The notes below the pieces were generated by a model. It searched no databases. It was not told the DNA's origin and saw only the letters and a list, made by a program, of their open reading frames with translations. A program made the translations under genes and the position numbers. 64,000 nt of DNA, taken from contig NZ_CP069526.1 of the NCBI RefSeq assembly GCF_016889705.1, forward strand, positions 4,836,001-4,900,000, in the 5' to 3' direction. Numbering within the stretch: position 1 is the first letter of the stretch; each line of letters begins with the position of its first letter. Origin of the DNA: Amycolatopsis sp. FDAARGOS 1241. GTDB lineage: Bacteria > Actinomycetota > Actinomycetes > Mycobacteriales > Pseudonocardiaceae. Of the stretch, positions 33,507 to 42,558 are shown piece after piece.

Positions 33507-33525
33507 AGATAGAACGTTCGGTCTT
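33507..33525. promoter_or_regulatory. TetR-type operator, copy 1
   Basis: AGATAGAACGTTCGGTCTT is the exact inverse complement of 33563-33581. It starts 14 bp upstream of the membrane-protein GTG, so it can block that gene. Confidence 0.8.
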
Positions 33526-33562
33526 CCTGCGGTGAACTATTGCAGCGCTCGCTCACTGAAGC

Positions 33563-33581
33563 AAGACCGAACGTTCTATCT
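33563..33581. promoter_or_regulatory. TetR-type operator, copy 2
   Basis: AAGACCGAACGTTCTATCT, a perfect 19-bp inverted copy of the site at 33507. It lies 37 bp before the TetR start, so it is likely autoregulatory. Confidence 0.8.
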
Positions 33582-33617
33582 GCTACGCTGGCGCCAGCGA
33601 TTCGAGAGGCGGCCGCA

Positions 33618-34175
33618 ATGGTGTCCGAAGCACGTTCCCGACTGCTCGCCACGGCGAGCCGGCTGTTCTACCTCGAAGGACTCCACTCCGTGGGCGTCGA
33701 CCGGATCATCTCCGAGGCGTCCGTCACGCGCGCCACGATGTACCGGCACTTCCCGGGCAAGGACGACCTCGTCGTCGCCTACCTGCAGGCCGCCGACCAG
33801 CTGATCCGCACCCAGGTCGAGCAGGCCCGCTCCGGCGCCGCCTCGCCGGCCGACGCCGTCCGCGCGGTCGCCGCATCCATCGCCGGCGACATCCGCTCAC
33901 AGGGCTTCCGCGGCTGCGCATTCCTCAACGCCGCCGCCGAGTACCCCGATCCCGCTCACCCGGTGCACCAGGCCGTGCTCGCGCACCGCCAGTGGTTCCT
34001 CGACACGGTCACCGACCTCCTCGCCGCCACCGGCGCCCCCGTCTCAGCGGCCCGCCACTTCGTCCTGCTCCGCGACGGCGCGATGGCCGCAGGCTGCCTC
34101 ACCGACCCCGAACCGGTCTGCGACACGTTCCTCCTGGGCGTGGAGGAAATCCTGAAGCACCGGGGAACCCGCTAG
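33618..34175 (+). CDS. TetR/AcrR family transcriptional regulator
   Basis: The 185-residue regulator has the TetR helix-turn-helix at about residues 5-52 (RLLATASRLFYLEGLHSVGVDRII, then SVTRATMYRHFPGKDDLV, quoted in blocks). The ligand domain (FRGCAFLNAAAEYPDPAHPV) is typical of the YcdC/TetR_C_16-like subgroup. ATG 33618 is chosen because earlier frames run through the second operator. It is divergent from the DUF308-like gene, with two identical inverted 19-bp sites between them. Confidence 0.9.
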   Translation: MVSEARSRLLATASRLFYLEGLHSVGVDRIISEASVTRATMYRHFPGKDDLVVAYLQAADQLIRTQVEQARSGAASPADAVRAVAASIAGDIRSQGFRGCAFLNAAAEYPDPAHPVHQAVLAHRQWFLDTVTDLLAATGAPVSAARHFVLLRDGAMAAGCLTDPEPVCDTFLLGVEEILKHRGTR

Positions 34176-34580
34176 CGCGGCACCCGGTTCCCCACCCCAC
34201 CGCCGAAGCGACCAATACGTTCCGCCGATCTCCGCACGGCCGCGGACCGCATCGGACGCCGAGGACAAGCGGCACGACTTGGTACTCCTTTTCCGGCCGG
34301 TGATCGCCCCGGAAAGGAACGAACGATGCGGTTCATTCGTCAGCGTCGGCGCGGGCCGTCGTGGCGTCGTGCTCGGCGTGGCCGGATACGGCACCCGACG
34401 AGCCTGGGCGGAGGGCTGCGCGATGAGCCACGTCGACAGGCGCGGCTGTGTACCGGCCGGCTGGTTCGGCTGAACCCGGCTTCCCGCGAGACCCGGTGGT
34501 CGGCCACGCCGACTCGCGCCAGGACCCGCTCATCCGCTGCGGGTGAGGCAGCCGGGCGCGGGTTCGCGTTTGCTTCCAGC
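34176..34580. other. Intergenic region, no gene seen
   Basis: No reading frame has both plausible codon use and a ribosome site. It presumably holds the promoter of the amphi-Trp gene, but no clear -35/-10 pair is seen. Confidence 0.35.
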
Positions 34581-34823
34581 ATGTCCACACTGGAAGTGAC
34601 CCGCGAAGAGCTGCTCACCCGCGAGGAAGCCGCGAACCGGTTGTCGACGCTGGCGGCGGCGCTCGCCGGCGGCGAGAAGGTCGTCGTCCCGCTGGGCGGC
34701 AGCAAGGTGAAGGTGCACGTGCCCGACCACGTGCGCTGCGAGATCGAACTCGAGGTCGACGGCGACGAGGTCGAACTGGAGATCGAGCTGAAGTGGCCCG
34801 CGCAGGGCCACGAGGAGCACTGA
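34581..34823 (+). CDS. Amphi-Trp domain-containing protein
   Basis: The 80-residue acidic protein has the amphi-Trp layout: an N-terminal EVTREELLTREEAANRLSTLAAAL helix (partly quoted), then LGGSKVKVHVPDHVRCEIELEV strands and a final LKWP with the conserved Trp. Similar small proteins are common in actinobacteria and archaea; their role is unknown. No strong ribosome site precedes ATG 34581, so an earlier start is possible, though upstream codons look non-coding. Confidence 0.72.
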   Translation: MSTLEVTREELLTREEAANRLSTLAAALAGGEKVVVPLGGSKVKVHVPDHVRCEIELEVDGDEVELEIELKWPAQGHEEH

Positions 34824-35263
34824 CCCGCCGGCCTGCGGCCCCACGGCACGGTGCGGCAGGTCGCCGCGCCGTCACCGAATGGCGTCCTCGGCGCGAACTT
34901 CACCAGCGACCCGGCCAGGTGAGCTTCGCCGAGGCCGTCACCGTGATCGGCTACCGCGCGCGGAACTGCGACTGTGGGTGCAAAGCTGTACCGGGGGCGC
35001 TCGACGGCCTCGACCGGCCCGGCCGGCACACCGCGGCCACCGCCCGGTGGCTGACCTGCACCCACACCACCTGGGCTGTCCAGTGTGGACATCCGCTCCC
35101 CACATCGCCATCCCCCGGCGACGACCAGGCATCCCTCGACCACATCCCGTCCAAGCCGGGGGCCGATCAGAAAGTTCAGGCAGGCTCCGGCAGAGGTGAC
35201 CGGCGTTCGCCTCCGCGGTGTCCCCCCGAGGTGTGGGCGCGACGGCGAATTGTCGGTAAGGTG
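34824..35263. other. Intergenic region, no gene seen
   Basis: Open reading runs through parts of this stretch, but codon use is poor and no start has a ribosome site. I see no RNA gene or strong hairpin. Confidence 0.35.
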
Positions 35264-36550
35264 ATGACGGTGCCGACGTGGCGATTACGGGATTTCCACG
35301 ACGACGATCTGGACCGCGCCATCCAACTCTGGGATCAGGACCGGCAGGCGGACGATTCGCCTCCGGTGTTTCCGATTTCGGAGGTCATCGCCGCGACCCG
35401 GACCGGCGACCTCGTCGTGGTCGCGGCAGTCGGCGACGACGTCGTGGGCATGGCAGTCGCGCAGGCCCAGGGGGAGCGGGCGTGGATCGTGGGGATGGCG
35501 CTCGCGCGGATGTGGCGCAACCGCGGGATCGGCAGCTCTCTCCTCGGCGAACTCGAGCGGCGCCTGCGGGTGCAGGGGATACGCCGGATCAGTGCGCTGC
35601 TGCCTCCCGGTGCGACGGGAGCCACGGCCCTGGACAACTCCGGCTACCTCGCTCGTCCCGGGTTGACCTTCTACGAGAAGGTCGAGCATCTCGGCGCCAG
35701 CGACGCAGGTCTGCTCGCGGAACTCGGCGGACGGGTCCTCCCGCGGGGACTGTGGACCGATCTCGCCGGCATGGAGCACGAGAAGGAGACCATCGAGCGG
35801 CGGATAGTGCTGCCGCTGGCCGAGCCCGCGGTGGCAGAGAGGTACGGCGTCACTCCGCCGAAGGCGGTCGTCCTCTTCGGTCCGCCGGGCACCGGCAAAA
35901 CGAGCTTCGCCAAGGCTGTGGCCTCCCGGCTGGAGTGGCCGTTCGTGGAGCTGTTCCCTTCCCGCCTCGCGTCGGTGGGAGCAGGTGGTCTGGCCGACTC
36001 GCTGCGGGACGCGTTCGCCGATCTGGCCGCGCTCGAGACCGTCGTGCTGTTCATCGACGAAGTCGAGGAGATCGCGGGCGTGCGGTCCGGACTGGCCGTC
36101 GATCCCGGCCACGGAGTCACCAATGAACTGCTCAAACTGATCCCCGGCTTCCGCGACCACGACAACCGCTTGCTGATCTGCGCGACCAACTCCGTCCGCT
36201 CGCTCGATCCGGCGTTCCTGCGGCCGGGCCGGTTCGACTACGTCATCCCGGTCGGTCCCCCGGACCCGGCGGCTCGGGCAGCGATCTGGCGACGCTACCT
36301 GGGACCGGCGGCCGGAGGTGTGGACCTGCACCGGCTGGTGGAGGCGAGCGAGATGTTCACGCCCGCCGACATCGAGTTCGCCGCCCGCAAAGGCGCCCAG
36401 GCCGCCTTCGAACGCGAAGTCGTCCACGGCCGCGGCGCCCCCGCCGGCACCGAGGATTACCTCGCCGCCATTGCCGACACCCGGCCCACACTCACCGATC
36501 AGGCCATCAACGAGTTCCGAGAAGACATCGAAAAGTACCTGCGCATGTGA
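35264..36550 (+). CDS. GNAT acetyltransferase-AAA+ ATPase fusion protein
   Basis: The 428-residue protein joins two enzymes. Residues 1-140 are a GNAT fold with the acetyl-CoA loop RNRGIGSSLL near 86-94. Residues 165-420 are a classical Cdc48/FtsH-like AAA module: LWTDLAGMEHEKETI, Walker A FGPPGTGKTS near 205-214, Walker B VVLFIDEVEEI near 260-270, sensor ATNSVRSLDPAFLRPGRFD near 307-325 with both arginine fingers. A single AAA domain with a GNAT head, not a known protease or unfoldase tail, is unusual. Start ATG 35264 (GTG 35261 also possible). It stands alone; function unknown, possibly acetylation-coupled remodelling. Confidence 0.85.
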   Translation: MTVPTWRLRDFHDDDLDRAIQLWDQDRQADDSPPVFPISEVIAATRTGDLVVVAAVGDDVVGMAVAQAQGERAWIVGMALARMWRNRGIGSSLLGELERRLRVQGIRRISALLPPGATGATALDNSGYLARPGLTFYEKVEHLGASDAGLLAELGGRVLPRGLWTDLAGMEHEKETIERRIVLPLAEPAVAERYGVTPPKAVVLFGPPGTGKTSFAKAVASRLEWPFVELFPSRLASVGAGGLADSLRDAFADLAALETVVLFIDEVEEIAGVRSGLAVDPGHGVTNELLKLIPGFRDHDNRLLICATNSVRSLDPAFLRPGRFDYVIPVGPPDPAARAAIWRRYLGPAAGGVDLHRLVEASEMFTPADIEFAARKGAQAAFEREVVHGRGAPAGTEDYLAAIADTRPTLTDQAINEFREDIEKYLRM

Positions 36551-36807
36551 TCGTCGCGCTCCCCAACTTCCGCAGGTATCCCGCCGCGCACTTCGGCGTC
36601 GAGCACGCATTGCCGCGGCGGAGAGGAACAGACCATTCGTGCCGTCGGAAATGTTCAGGTTTTGTGATCCGTTCGGCTTTCGCCGACCCTCGCCGGCAGA
36701 TTGACGACTGACAACCAACGAAAATCCGGGGAACATTCCAGCCGGAGCCCGGGTCACGATTCAAGCGGAGTTGACAGCTCCTGCCAGGCGGCGGGGACGA
36801 TACGTGC

Positions 36808-38427
36808 ATGACACCTCGGACAGGCACTCCTGAGAGTTCGGCGAAACCGCGACTCGTCCTGTTCACCCTCGCCGCGGGTCAGTTCCTCATGGCGCTCGAC
36901 AGTTCCGTCATGAACGTGTCGATCTCGGCGGTGGCCGAAGACGTGGGCACAACGGTGACCGGGATCCAAGGTGCGATCACCGCCTACACCCTCGTGATGG
37001 CGATGTTCATGATTCCCGGTGGCAAAGTGGGCGAACTCATCGGCCACAAGCGAGCGTTCACCATCGGCTGTTGCATTTACGGCTGCGGCTCCCTGACGAC
37101 AGCGCTCGCGCCGAGTCTGCCGGTCCTGCTGCTCGGCTGGTCGTTCCTGGAAGGGATCGGTGCGGCGCTGATCCTGCCGGCGATCGTGGCGCTCGTCGCC
37201 GGCAACTTCCGCGCTGAACGGCGGCCGGCCGCCTACGGACTCGTCGCCGCCGCGGGGGCCGTGGCGATCGGGATCGGACCGCTCATCGGAGGCATCGCGA
37301 CAACCTATTTCTCCTGGCGCTGGGTCTTCGCCGGTGAAGTCGCGATCGTGCTCGGCATCCTGGTCCTCGCCCGCCGCATCGCCGACGCGCCGCGCGAGAG
37401 GCGTCCGCGCATAGATCTCGTGGGCGCCGCGCTCTCCGCTCTCGGACTCGGGCTCTTCGTCTACGGGGTACTCCGCTCCGACGAATGGGGCTGGTTCCGG
37501 CCGAAGCCCGGCGCGCCCGCCTGGCTCGGGATCTCGCTCGTTGTCTGGATGATGCTGGCGGGCCTGCTCCTGGTCTGGCTGTTTTTCCACTACGAGGCCC
37601 GCCTCGTGGAGCACGACCGGGAACCACTCGTCGACCCGGCCTTCCTGCGGAACCGGCAGCTCACCGGCGGCCTGACGATGTTCTTCTTCCAATACCTCGT
37701 GCTGATGGGCGTGTTCTTCGTCGTACCGCTCTACCTGTCCGTCGCACTCGGCCTGTCCGCACTCGCGACCGGTGCGCGCATCCTGCCGCTCTCCCTGACG
37801 ATGCTGGCCGTCGTGGTCTTCATCCCGCGGGTCTTCCCGAAGGTCTCGCCACGACTGGTGGTGCGACTGGGGGTCCTCGCGCTGCTCGTGGGGGCGGTGG
37901 TCCTGATGGCCGCGCTCGACGCGGACGCCGGGGCGGAAATCGTCACGATCCCCCTCCTGCTGATCGGACTCGGCATGGGAGCGCTGGCGTCTCAGCTCGG
38001 GGCGGTGACCGTGTCCGCGGTGCCGGACAGGCAGAGCGCCGACGTCGGCGGCATCCAGAACGCCGTCACCAACCTCGGCGCCTCGATCGGTACCGCACTC
38101 GCCGGGTCATTCCTCATCGCCGCGCTGACGACCTCGTTCCTGACCACGATCGAGCAGAACCCGGCGGTACCGGCCGAAGTGAAGAGCCACGCGGCCGTCG
38201 AGCTCCAGAACGGCGTGCCCCTGCTGTCGGACACCCAGCTCCAAGCCGCCCTCGACGCGGCAGGCGCGAGCCCGGACGTCACCCAAGCGGCGCTCGACGC
38301 CAACGCCGCAGCCAGGCTCGACGGCCTGCGTGCCGCGCTCGCCGTTCTCGCCCTCACCACCATCCTGGCCCTGTTCTTCACGAACCGGATCCCGACCACA
38401 CAACCCCGCTCGAAGAAACCGTCCTGA
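36808..38427 (+). CDS. MFS transporter, DHA2 (EmrB/QacA) family drug exporter
   Basis: The 539-residue protein has about 14 membrane segments. It opens TLAAGQFLMALDSSVMNVSI, the DHA2 motif D near residue 28, followed by WVVTAYTL-like GAITAYTLVMA. Loop motifs GKVGELIGHKRAF and the antiporter motif C block GPLIGGIATTYFSWRWVF are clear. It is expected to export amphiphilic drugs or metabolites by proton antiport. It has 250 bp of upstream sequence of its own and no adjacent regulator, so the trigger is unknown. Confidence 0.9.
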   Translation: MTPRTGTPESSAKPRLVLFTLAAGQFLMALDSSVMNVSISAVAEDVGTTVTGIQGAITAYTLVMAMFMIPGGKVGELIGHKRAFTIGCCIYGCGSLTTALAPSLPVLLLGWSFLEGIGAALILPAIVALVAGNFRAERRPAAYGLVAAAGAVAIGIGPLIGGIATTYFSWRWVFAGEVAIVLGILVLARRIADAPRERRPRIDLVGAALSALGLGLFVYGVLRSDEWGWFRPKPGAPAWLGISLVVWMMLAGLLLVWLFFHYEARLVEHDREPLVDPAFLRNRQLTGGLTMFFFQYLVLMGVFFVVPLYLSVALGLSALATGARILPLSLTMLAVVVFIPRVFPKVSPRLVVRLGVLALLVGAVVLMAALDADAGAEIVTIPLLLIGLGMGALASQLGAVTVSAVPDRQSADVGGIQNAVTNLGASIGTALAGSFLIAALTTSFLTTIEQNPAVPAEVKSHAAVELQNGVPLLSDTQLQAALDAAGASPDVTQAALDANAAARLDGLRAALAVLALTTILALFFTNRIPTTQPRSKKPS

Positions 38428-38514
38428 CCACTTCCGGCAGAACCCGCCCGCGCCTGCCCGCGTCCCGCCGCGACACGCCTCCTGGGTGCTGCGACCGGCT
38501 CGTCGCTGGTCCGG

Positions 38515-38874
38515 TCAACGGTTTCCGCGCACGGCAGTGGCAACGGTGACGATGGCGCCCACCAGCCGGGATTCCGTCCGGTACCGCGCTGCCAGCTCGG
38601 CGGTCGGCGCAACGGTGGTGGCCGGCGCCGCGGCGAGGACGGTGGACCAGACGTCCGCCACGGTCGCGCACGGCACCGGCTGCCGGCCAGGCATCGAGAC
38701 GGTGAAGCCGTCCGGGCGACCGGCGACCCGGAGCTGGTTGCCCGCGGCGGCGCACAACGCGTCGATGATCTGGCCGGCGATCAGGTTGCCCCGGGTGGTG
38801 CGACCGTCCGGGAACACCGGGTCGGTGACCACCGACCGGCCGCAGGCTCCGCACACCTCGAACCCCTTCCTCAC
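38515..38874 (-). CDS. Small CxxC-containing hypothetical protein
   Basis: This 119-residue frame starts with GTG 38874, 8 bp after the stop of the dehydrogenase gene before it. It has one CGAC cysteine pair near residues 8-11 (VCGACGRSV) and no second pair, then a conserved-looking GNLIAGQIIDALCAAAG helix. A mixed Ala/Val-rich C-terminal half follows. I do not recognise a family. Tight spacing puts it last in the LacI-controlled operon. It could be a small regulatory or structural partner of the dehydrogenases. Confidence 0.5.
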   Translation of the reverse strand: MRKGFEVCGACGRSVVTDPVFPDGRTTRGNLIAGQIIDALCAAAGNQLRVAGRPDGFTVSMPGRQPVPCATVADVWSTVLAAAPATTVAPTAELAARYRTESRLVGAIVTVATAVRGNR

Positions 38875-38882
38875 AGGCGGCT

Positions 38883-39587
38883 TCAGGGCATCACGTCGCC
38901 GGAGTTGGGCCCCAGCGTCTGCCCCACGAACAGGTTTCCACCCGGGTCGTCGGCCAGCAGCAGGGCCGCGGGGGCGACCTCCTCCGGCGTGCCGAACCGG
39001 CCCAGTGGCAGCTCGGCCCGCTTGGCCACCTTCCACGCCTGGGAGATGCCGTCGACCAGCGGGGTTTCGATCGGGCCGGGAGCGATGGCGTTGACCAGCA
39101 CGTTGTCGGCCGCCACCTCCAGCGCCACGGCCTTGGTGAAGCCGATGACGCCGGCCTTGGCGGCGCTGTAGTGCCCGAGCCCGGTGCCACCCTTGAGGCC
39201 CAGCTGCGAAGAGATGTTGATGATACGGCCCCATCGCTGGGCGCGCATCGGCTTGAGCACCTCCCGGCTGCACAGGAACACCCCGGTGAGGTCGACCGCG
39301 ATGGTCTCGTTCCACACCGCCAGGTCCATGTCCTCGGCCGGCGACTCGGTGAGCAGCCCGGCCGAGTTCACCAGGACGTCGACGGTGCCGAACTCGGCCC
39401 GCACCACGGCGAACGCCGACCGCACACTGTCCTCATCGGACACATCCACCGCGGTGACACCGGCGCCGGCGGTCCGGTCGAGGACGACGACCCGGTCGCC
39501 GTTGTCCCGGAACGCGGCTGCGATGGCCTTGCCGATACCGCTGGCGCCGCCGGTTACGACGACGGTCCGGCCACTCGCGCGCTTCAT
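38883..39587 (-). CDS. Short-chain dehydrogenase/reductase (SDR) 1
   Basis: The 234-residue classical SDR has [12 protein letters not shown] (NAD(P) loop, residues 10-21), NSAG near 80, the catalytic Ser in NISSQLG and YSAAK with Tyr and Lys near 144-148. PG...ET at the end of the core is normal. The missing long tail makes it slightly short. ATG 39587 overlaps the stop of the other SDR (ATGA). It likely oxidises a hydroxy or reduces an oxo intermediate of the compound handled by this operon. Confidence 0.9.
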   Translation of the reverse strand: MKRASGRTVVVTGGASGIGKAIAAAFRDNGDRVVVLDRTAGAGVTAVDVSDEDSVRSAFAVVRAEFGTVDVLVNSAGLLTESPAEDMDLAVWNETIAVDLTGVFLCSREVLKPMRAQRWGRIINISSQLGLKGGTGLGHYSAAKAGVIGFTKAVALEVAADNVLVNAIAPGPIETPLVDGISQAWKVAKRAELPLGRFGTPEEVAPAALLLADDPGGNLFVGQTLGPNSGDVMP

Positions 39588-40348
39588 GCGCGCATCCGGA
39601 CGGTCAGGCCACCGTCGACGACGATGGCCTGACCGGTCACGTAGTTCGCGGCCGGTGACGTGAGGAACCCGATCACGTCGGCCACCTCCTCCGGCCGGCC
39701 GACGCGGCCCCACGGGATGTCGTCGCCCGCGCGCCGCAGCCCGTCCGGACCGAGCGAGTTGACCGGGTCGAGCGACTGCGGCGTCTCGATCAGGCCGGGG
39801 ATCGCCGCGTTGGCCCGGATCTGCCGAGGCCCGAGCTCGACCGCGACGCTGCGCACCAGGCCCAGCACCCCGGCCTTGGCCGCGGCGTAGTGGGCGTGCT
39901 CCTCCCAGCCGTAGACGCCGCCGGCGATCGAGGACACCGCGACCAGTGCGCCGCCCTCGCCCATCCGGGTCGACCCGGCCCGCAGTGTGCGCAGCACCCC
40001 GGTCAGGTCGACGTCGAGCATGTCGTGCCAGCGCTCGTCGGACAGGTCGGCCAGCGCGGAGTTGCGCAGGATGCCGGCGTTGGCGACCGCGTAGTCCAGC
40101 CGGCCGAACTCGTCCACCGCGCGTTGCGCGAACGCTTCCACCTGCTCGGTGCTGCGCACGTCGACCTCGTGGACCACCGCCTTCCCGCCGGCCGCCTCGA
40201 CCTGCCGCAGCGTTTCGGCCGGGTCGTGCGGGTCGCCGGGGAACGTGCCGATCACCGTGTGCACGCCACGCTTTGCGTAGTGCACGGCCAGGGCGCGGCC
40301 GATGCCGCTGGCGGCGCCGGTGACGATCGCCGCTTTCGGCTCAGACAT
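39584..40348 (-). CDS. Short-chain dehydrogenase/reductase (SDR) 2
   Basis: The 254-residue SDR has [12 protein letters not shown] near residues 9-20, NAGI near 88, [20 protein letters not shown] with the Ser-Tyr-Lys set near 140-159 and a full C-terminal GQAIVVDGG. It is followed by SDR 1 with a 4-bp overlap and overlaps the MFS gene before it by 8 bp. Two unlike SDRs in one operon suggest two successive redox steps. Confidence 0.92.
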   Translation of the reverse strand: MSEPKAAIVTGAASGIGRALAVHYAKRGVHTVIGTFPGDPHDPAETLRQVEAAGGKAVVHEVDVRSTEQVEAFAQRAVDEFGRLDYAVANAGILRNSALADLSDERWHDMLDVDLTGVLRTLRAGSTRMGEGGALVAVSSIAGGVYGWEEHAHYAAAKAGVLGLVRSVAVELGPRQIRANAAIPGLIETPQSLDPVNSLGPDGLRRAGDDIPWGRVGRPEEVADVIGFLTSPAANYVTGQAIVVDGGLTVRMRA

Positions 40349-41619
40349 TCGGGTGGTCCTCTCGCAGGGCGGCCACGGGCGGTTTGGCACCGATCATCAG
40401 CACCCCGGAGACCAGGGTGCCGAGCGCGCCGACCCACAGGGCCGCCGCGCCGGTGCCCGCGCCCGCCGCGACGGCGGTGAACAGGGCGCCGCCGATGATC
40501 GTGCCGGGCTGGCTCATCGCACCGATGAACGACGTTCCGGTGGCCCGGCAGCTGACCGGGTAGCACTCGGCCATGAAGTACTCGATCGCCGCGTACGGGC
40601 CAACCAGGAAGAACAGCCCGGCGCCGTAGGTCAGGATGATCACGAACGAGCTGCTCGCGGCCGGGCTGAGCATCAGCGCGAAGCACAGGCCGGAGATGAT
40701 CCAGCCGATGATGATGGTGCGCTTGCGCCCGATCCGGTCGCCGAGCCAGCCGTGGAAGACGTAACCGAAGTAGCCGATCGCGTTGATCACGATCAGCATC
40801 CAGAACGCGCTGGACAGCGAGACGTCCTTGGCGTTCTTCAGCACCGAGCTGCCGAGCACGCTGAAGATCGCGATGCCGAAGAAGTTGAGGATCCAGGCCA
40901 GCGACAGCACGATCGTGTTGCGCCGCAACGCCGGCTCCCACAGCCGCTTCAACGGCGAAGCCGAGGAGTGCTCGACTCCGTAGGAGGCCGCCAGCGCGTG
41001 CGCGTCGTCCGTGCGCCCGCCCTTCTCCAGCTCGGTCAGCTTCTGGTGCAGCTCGAACTGCGGCGTCTCGCGCAGCTTCCGCCAGATCACCCAGACCACG
41101 ATCGCCGCCGGGACCGCGGCCATCACGTACAGCGCCCGCCAGCCCAGCGAGTCCAGGAAGACGAACGCGAGCGCGCTGGAGAGCAGGAAGCCCAGCGGCC
41201 AGCCACCCTGGATGAACGAGTAGTAGAACCCGGGGCGCTTGCGGCGTTTCTCGTCCTCGGTGACCTGGTAGACCTCGTTCATGTAGGTCGCGTTCACCGC
41301 CTGCTCGGAGAACCCGAGACCGCCGAACGAGCGGATGACGGTGATGATCACGCCGCTGACCGCGCCCAGCGCGGCCGGGATCACCGCGGTCAGGGTGGAG
41401 ATGACCGCGGTGCCGCCGATGGTGGTCATCATTCCGCGGCGGCGGCCGAGCCGGTCGATGATCGGGCCGATCGCGAAGCACACGATCGCGGTGCCCACGG
41501 CGATCCAGGTGTTGATCTGGTAGGCCTCAGGTCGCCTTCCGGGAGAAGACCGGGAATCTGCGCTTCTCGTCGACGGCCGGCGCCGTCAGGTCGATGGGTT
41601 TGACGGATTCGACGCTCAC
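40341..41619 (-). pseudogene. MFS transporter (aromatic acid/sugar-porter-like) with lesion in first membrane segment
   Basis: The start is GTG 41619, overlapping the deacetylase stop (GTGA). That frame gives a normal MFS N-terminus, [20 protein letters not shown], and stops at 41527 just before the first membrane segment. The rest continues in another frame as EAYQINTWIAVGTAIVCFAIG, with GPIIDRLGRRRG loop and about ten further segments, ending at 40341. About 12-18 residues of segment 1 seem missing plus a frame change. Either a small deletion inactivated the gene, a GTG at 41498 restarts translation of a shortened protein, or the assembly is wrong here. It would be the importer of this operon. 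Confidence 0.72.
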
Positions 41620-42506
41620 GACCCGGCTCCCTTCCGCGGGTTGCGGGACAGGAAGGAGTCGGCGATCTGGTCGAAGGTCAGCCAGCTCACGCCCTCGTGG
41701 CCGTTGATGTGCTCGATCAACCGCTCCAGCATGAGCAGTACCTGCGGCCGCCCGGACACGTCCGGGTGGATGGTCATGGTGAAGGTGGCCTGGTCCATCT
41801 CCCGGTAGACCCAGTCGAACTGGTCCTGCCAGGTCTGGCCGAGCTCGCGCGGGCTGACGAAACCGTGCGAGTTCGCGGACGCCTTCACGAACATCATCGG
41901 CGGCAGGTCGTCCAAGTACCAGTTCGCCGGGATCTCCACCAGGTCCGTCTCCTCGCCGCGGACCAGCGGCTTCATCCAGGTCTCGGCCGGCTGGGCGTAG
42001 TCGATCTTGGTCCAGCTGTCGCCGACCCGGACGTAGTACGGCTCGAAGTCGCGGTGCATCAGCGAGTGGTCGTACTTGATGCCCCGCTCCAGCAGGATCT
42101 CGTTGGTGACGGGGGAAAACTCCCACCACGGCGCCACGTAGCCGGTGGGCCGTCGACCGGCGACCTTCTCGATCAGCTCGATCGAGCGGTCCAGGATCGC
42201 CGTCTCCTGCTCACGCGTCATCGCGATCGGGTTCTCGTGCGAGTAACCGTGCGCGCCGACCTCGTGCCCGGCGTCGACGATCGCGCGGGTCAGGTCGGGG
42301 AAGGTCTCGATGGAGTGGCCGGGTACGAACCACGAGGTGGTCAACCCGTAGCGCTCGAACAGGCGCAGCAGCCGTGGTCCGCCGACCTCGCCGCTGAACA
42401 TGCCGCGGGAGATGTCGCACGGCGAGTCCTCGCCGCCGTAGGAGCCGAGCTGGCCGGCCACGGCGTCGACGTCGACGCCGAACGCGACCTGGATGTCTTT
42501 CGTCAT
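41616..42506 (-). CDS. NodB-fold hydrolase (polysaccharide deacetylase/cyclic imidase-like)
   Basis: The 296-residue protein has GVDVDAV with the catalytic Asp near residue 11, the metal motif HGYSHENP near 86-93 and APWWEFSP near 124-131. These are typical of the HpPgdA/PuuE/cyclic imide hydrolase group rather than cell-wall deacetylases. It has no signal peptide or wall-binding part, so a small-molecule substrate is likely. It sits between an asparaginase-like amidohydrolase gene and an MFS gene; hydrolysis of a cyclic imide or ureide to a half-amide fits. Start ATG 42506 has AGGAAAGG upstream. Confidence 0.85.
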   Translation of the reverse strand: MTKDIQVAFGVDVDAVAGQLGSYGGEDSPCDISRGMFSGEVGGPRLLRLFERYGLTTSWFVPGHSIETFPDLTRAIVDAGHEVGAHGYSHENPIAMTREQETAILDRSIELIEKVAGRRPTGYVAPWWEFSPVTNEILLERGIKYDHSLMHRDFEPYYVRVGDSWTKIDYAQPAETWMKPLVRGEETDLVEIPANWYLDDLPPMMFVKASANSHGFVSPRELGQTWQDQFDWVYREMDQATFTMTIHPDVSGRPQVLLMLERLIEHINGHEGVSWLTFDQIADSFLSRNPRKGAGS

Positions 42507-42558
42507 GAACAGGCCTTTCCTGGAATGGGGAACAACGGGTGCGGGCGGAGCAGCGGAG

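Noticed and set aside
41498..41498. GTG 41498 as the natural start of the MFS transporter
   Set aside because: The protein would lack the first membrane segment, while an MFS-like N-terminus starts at 41619 and overlaps the upstream stop; the restart remains possible only as a rescue.
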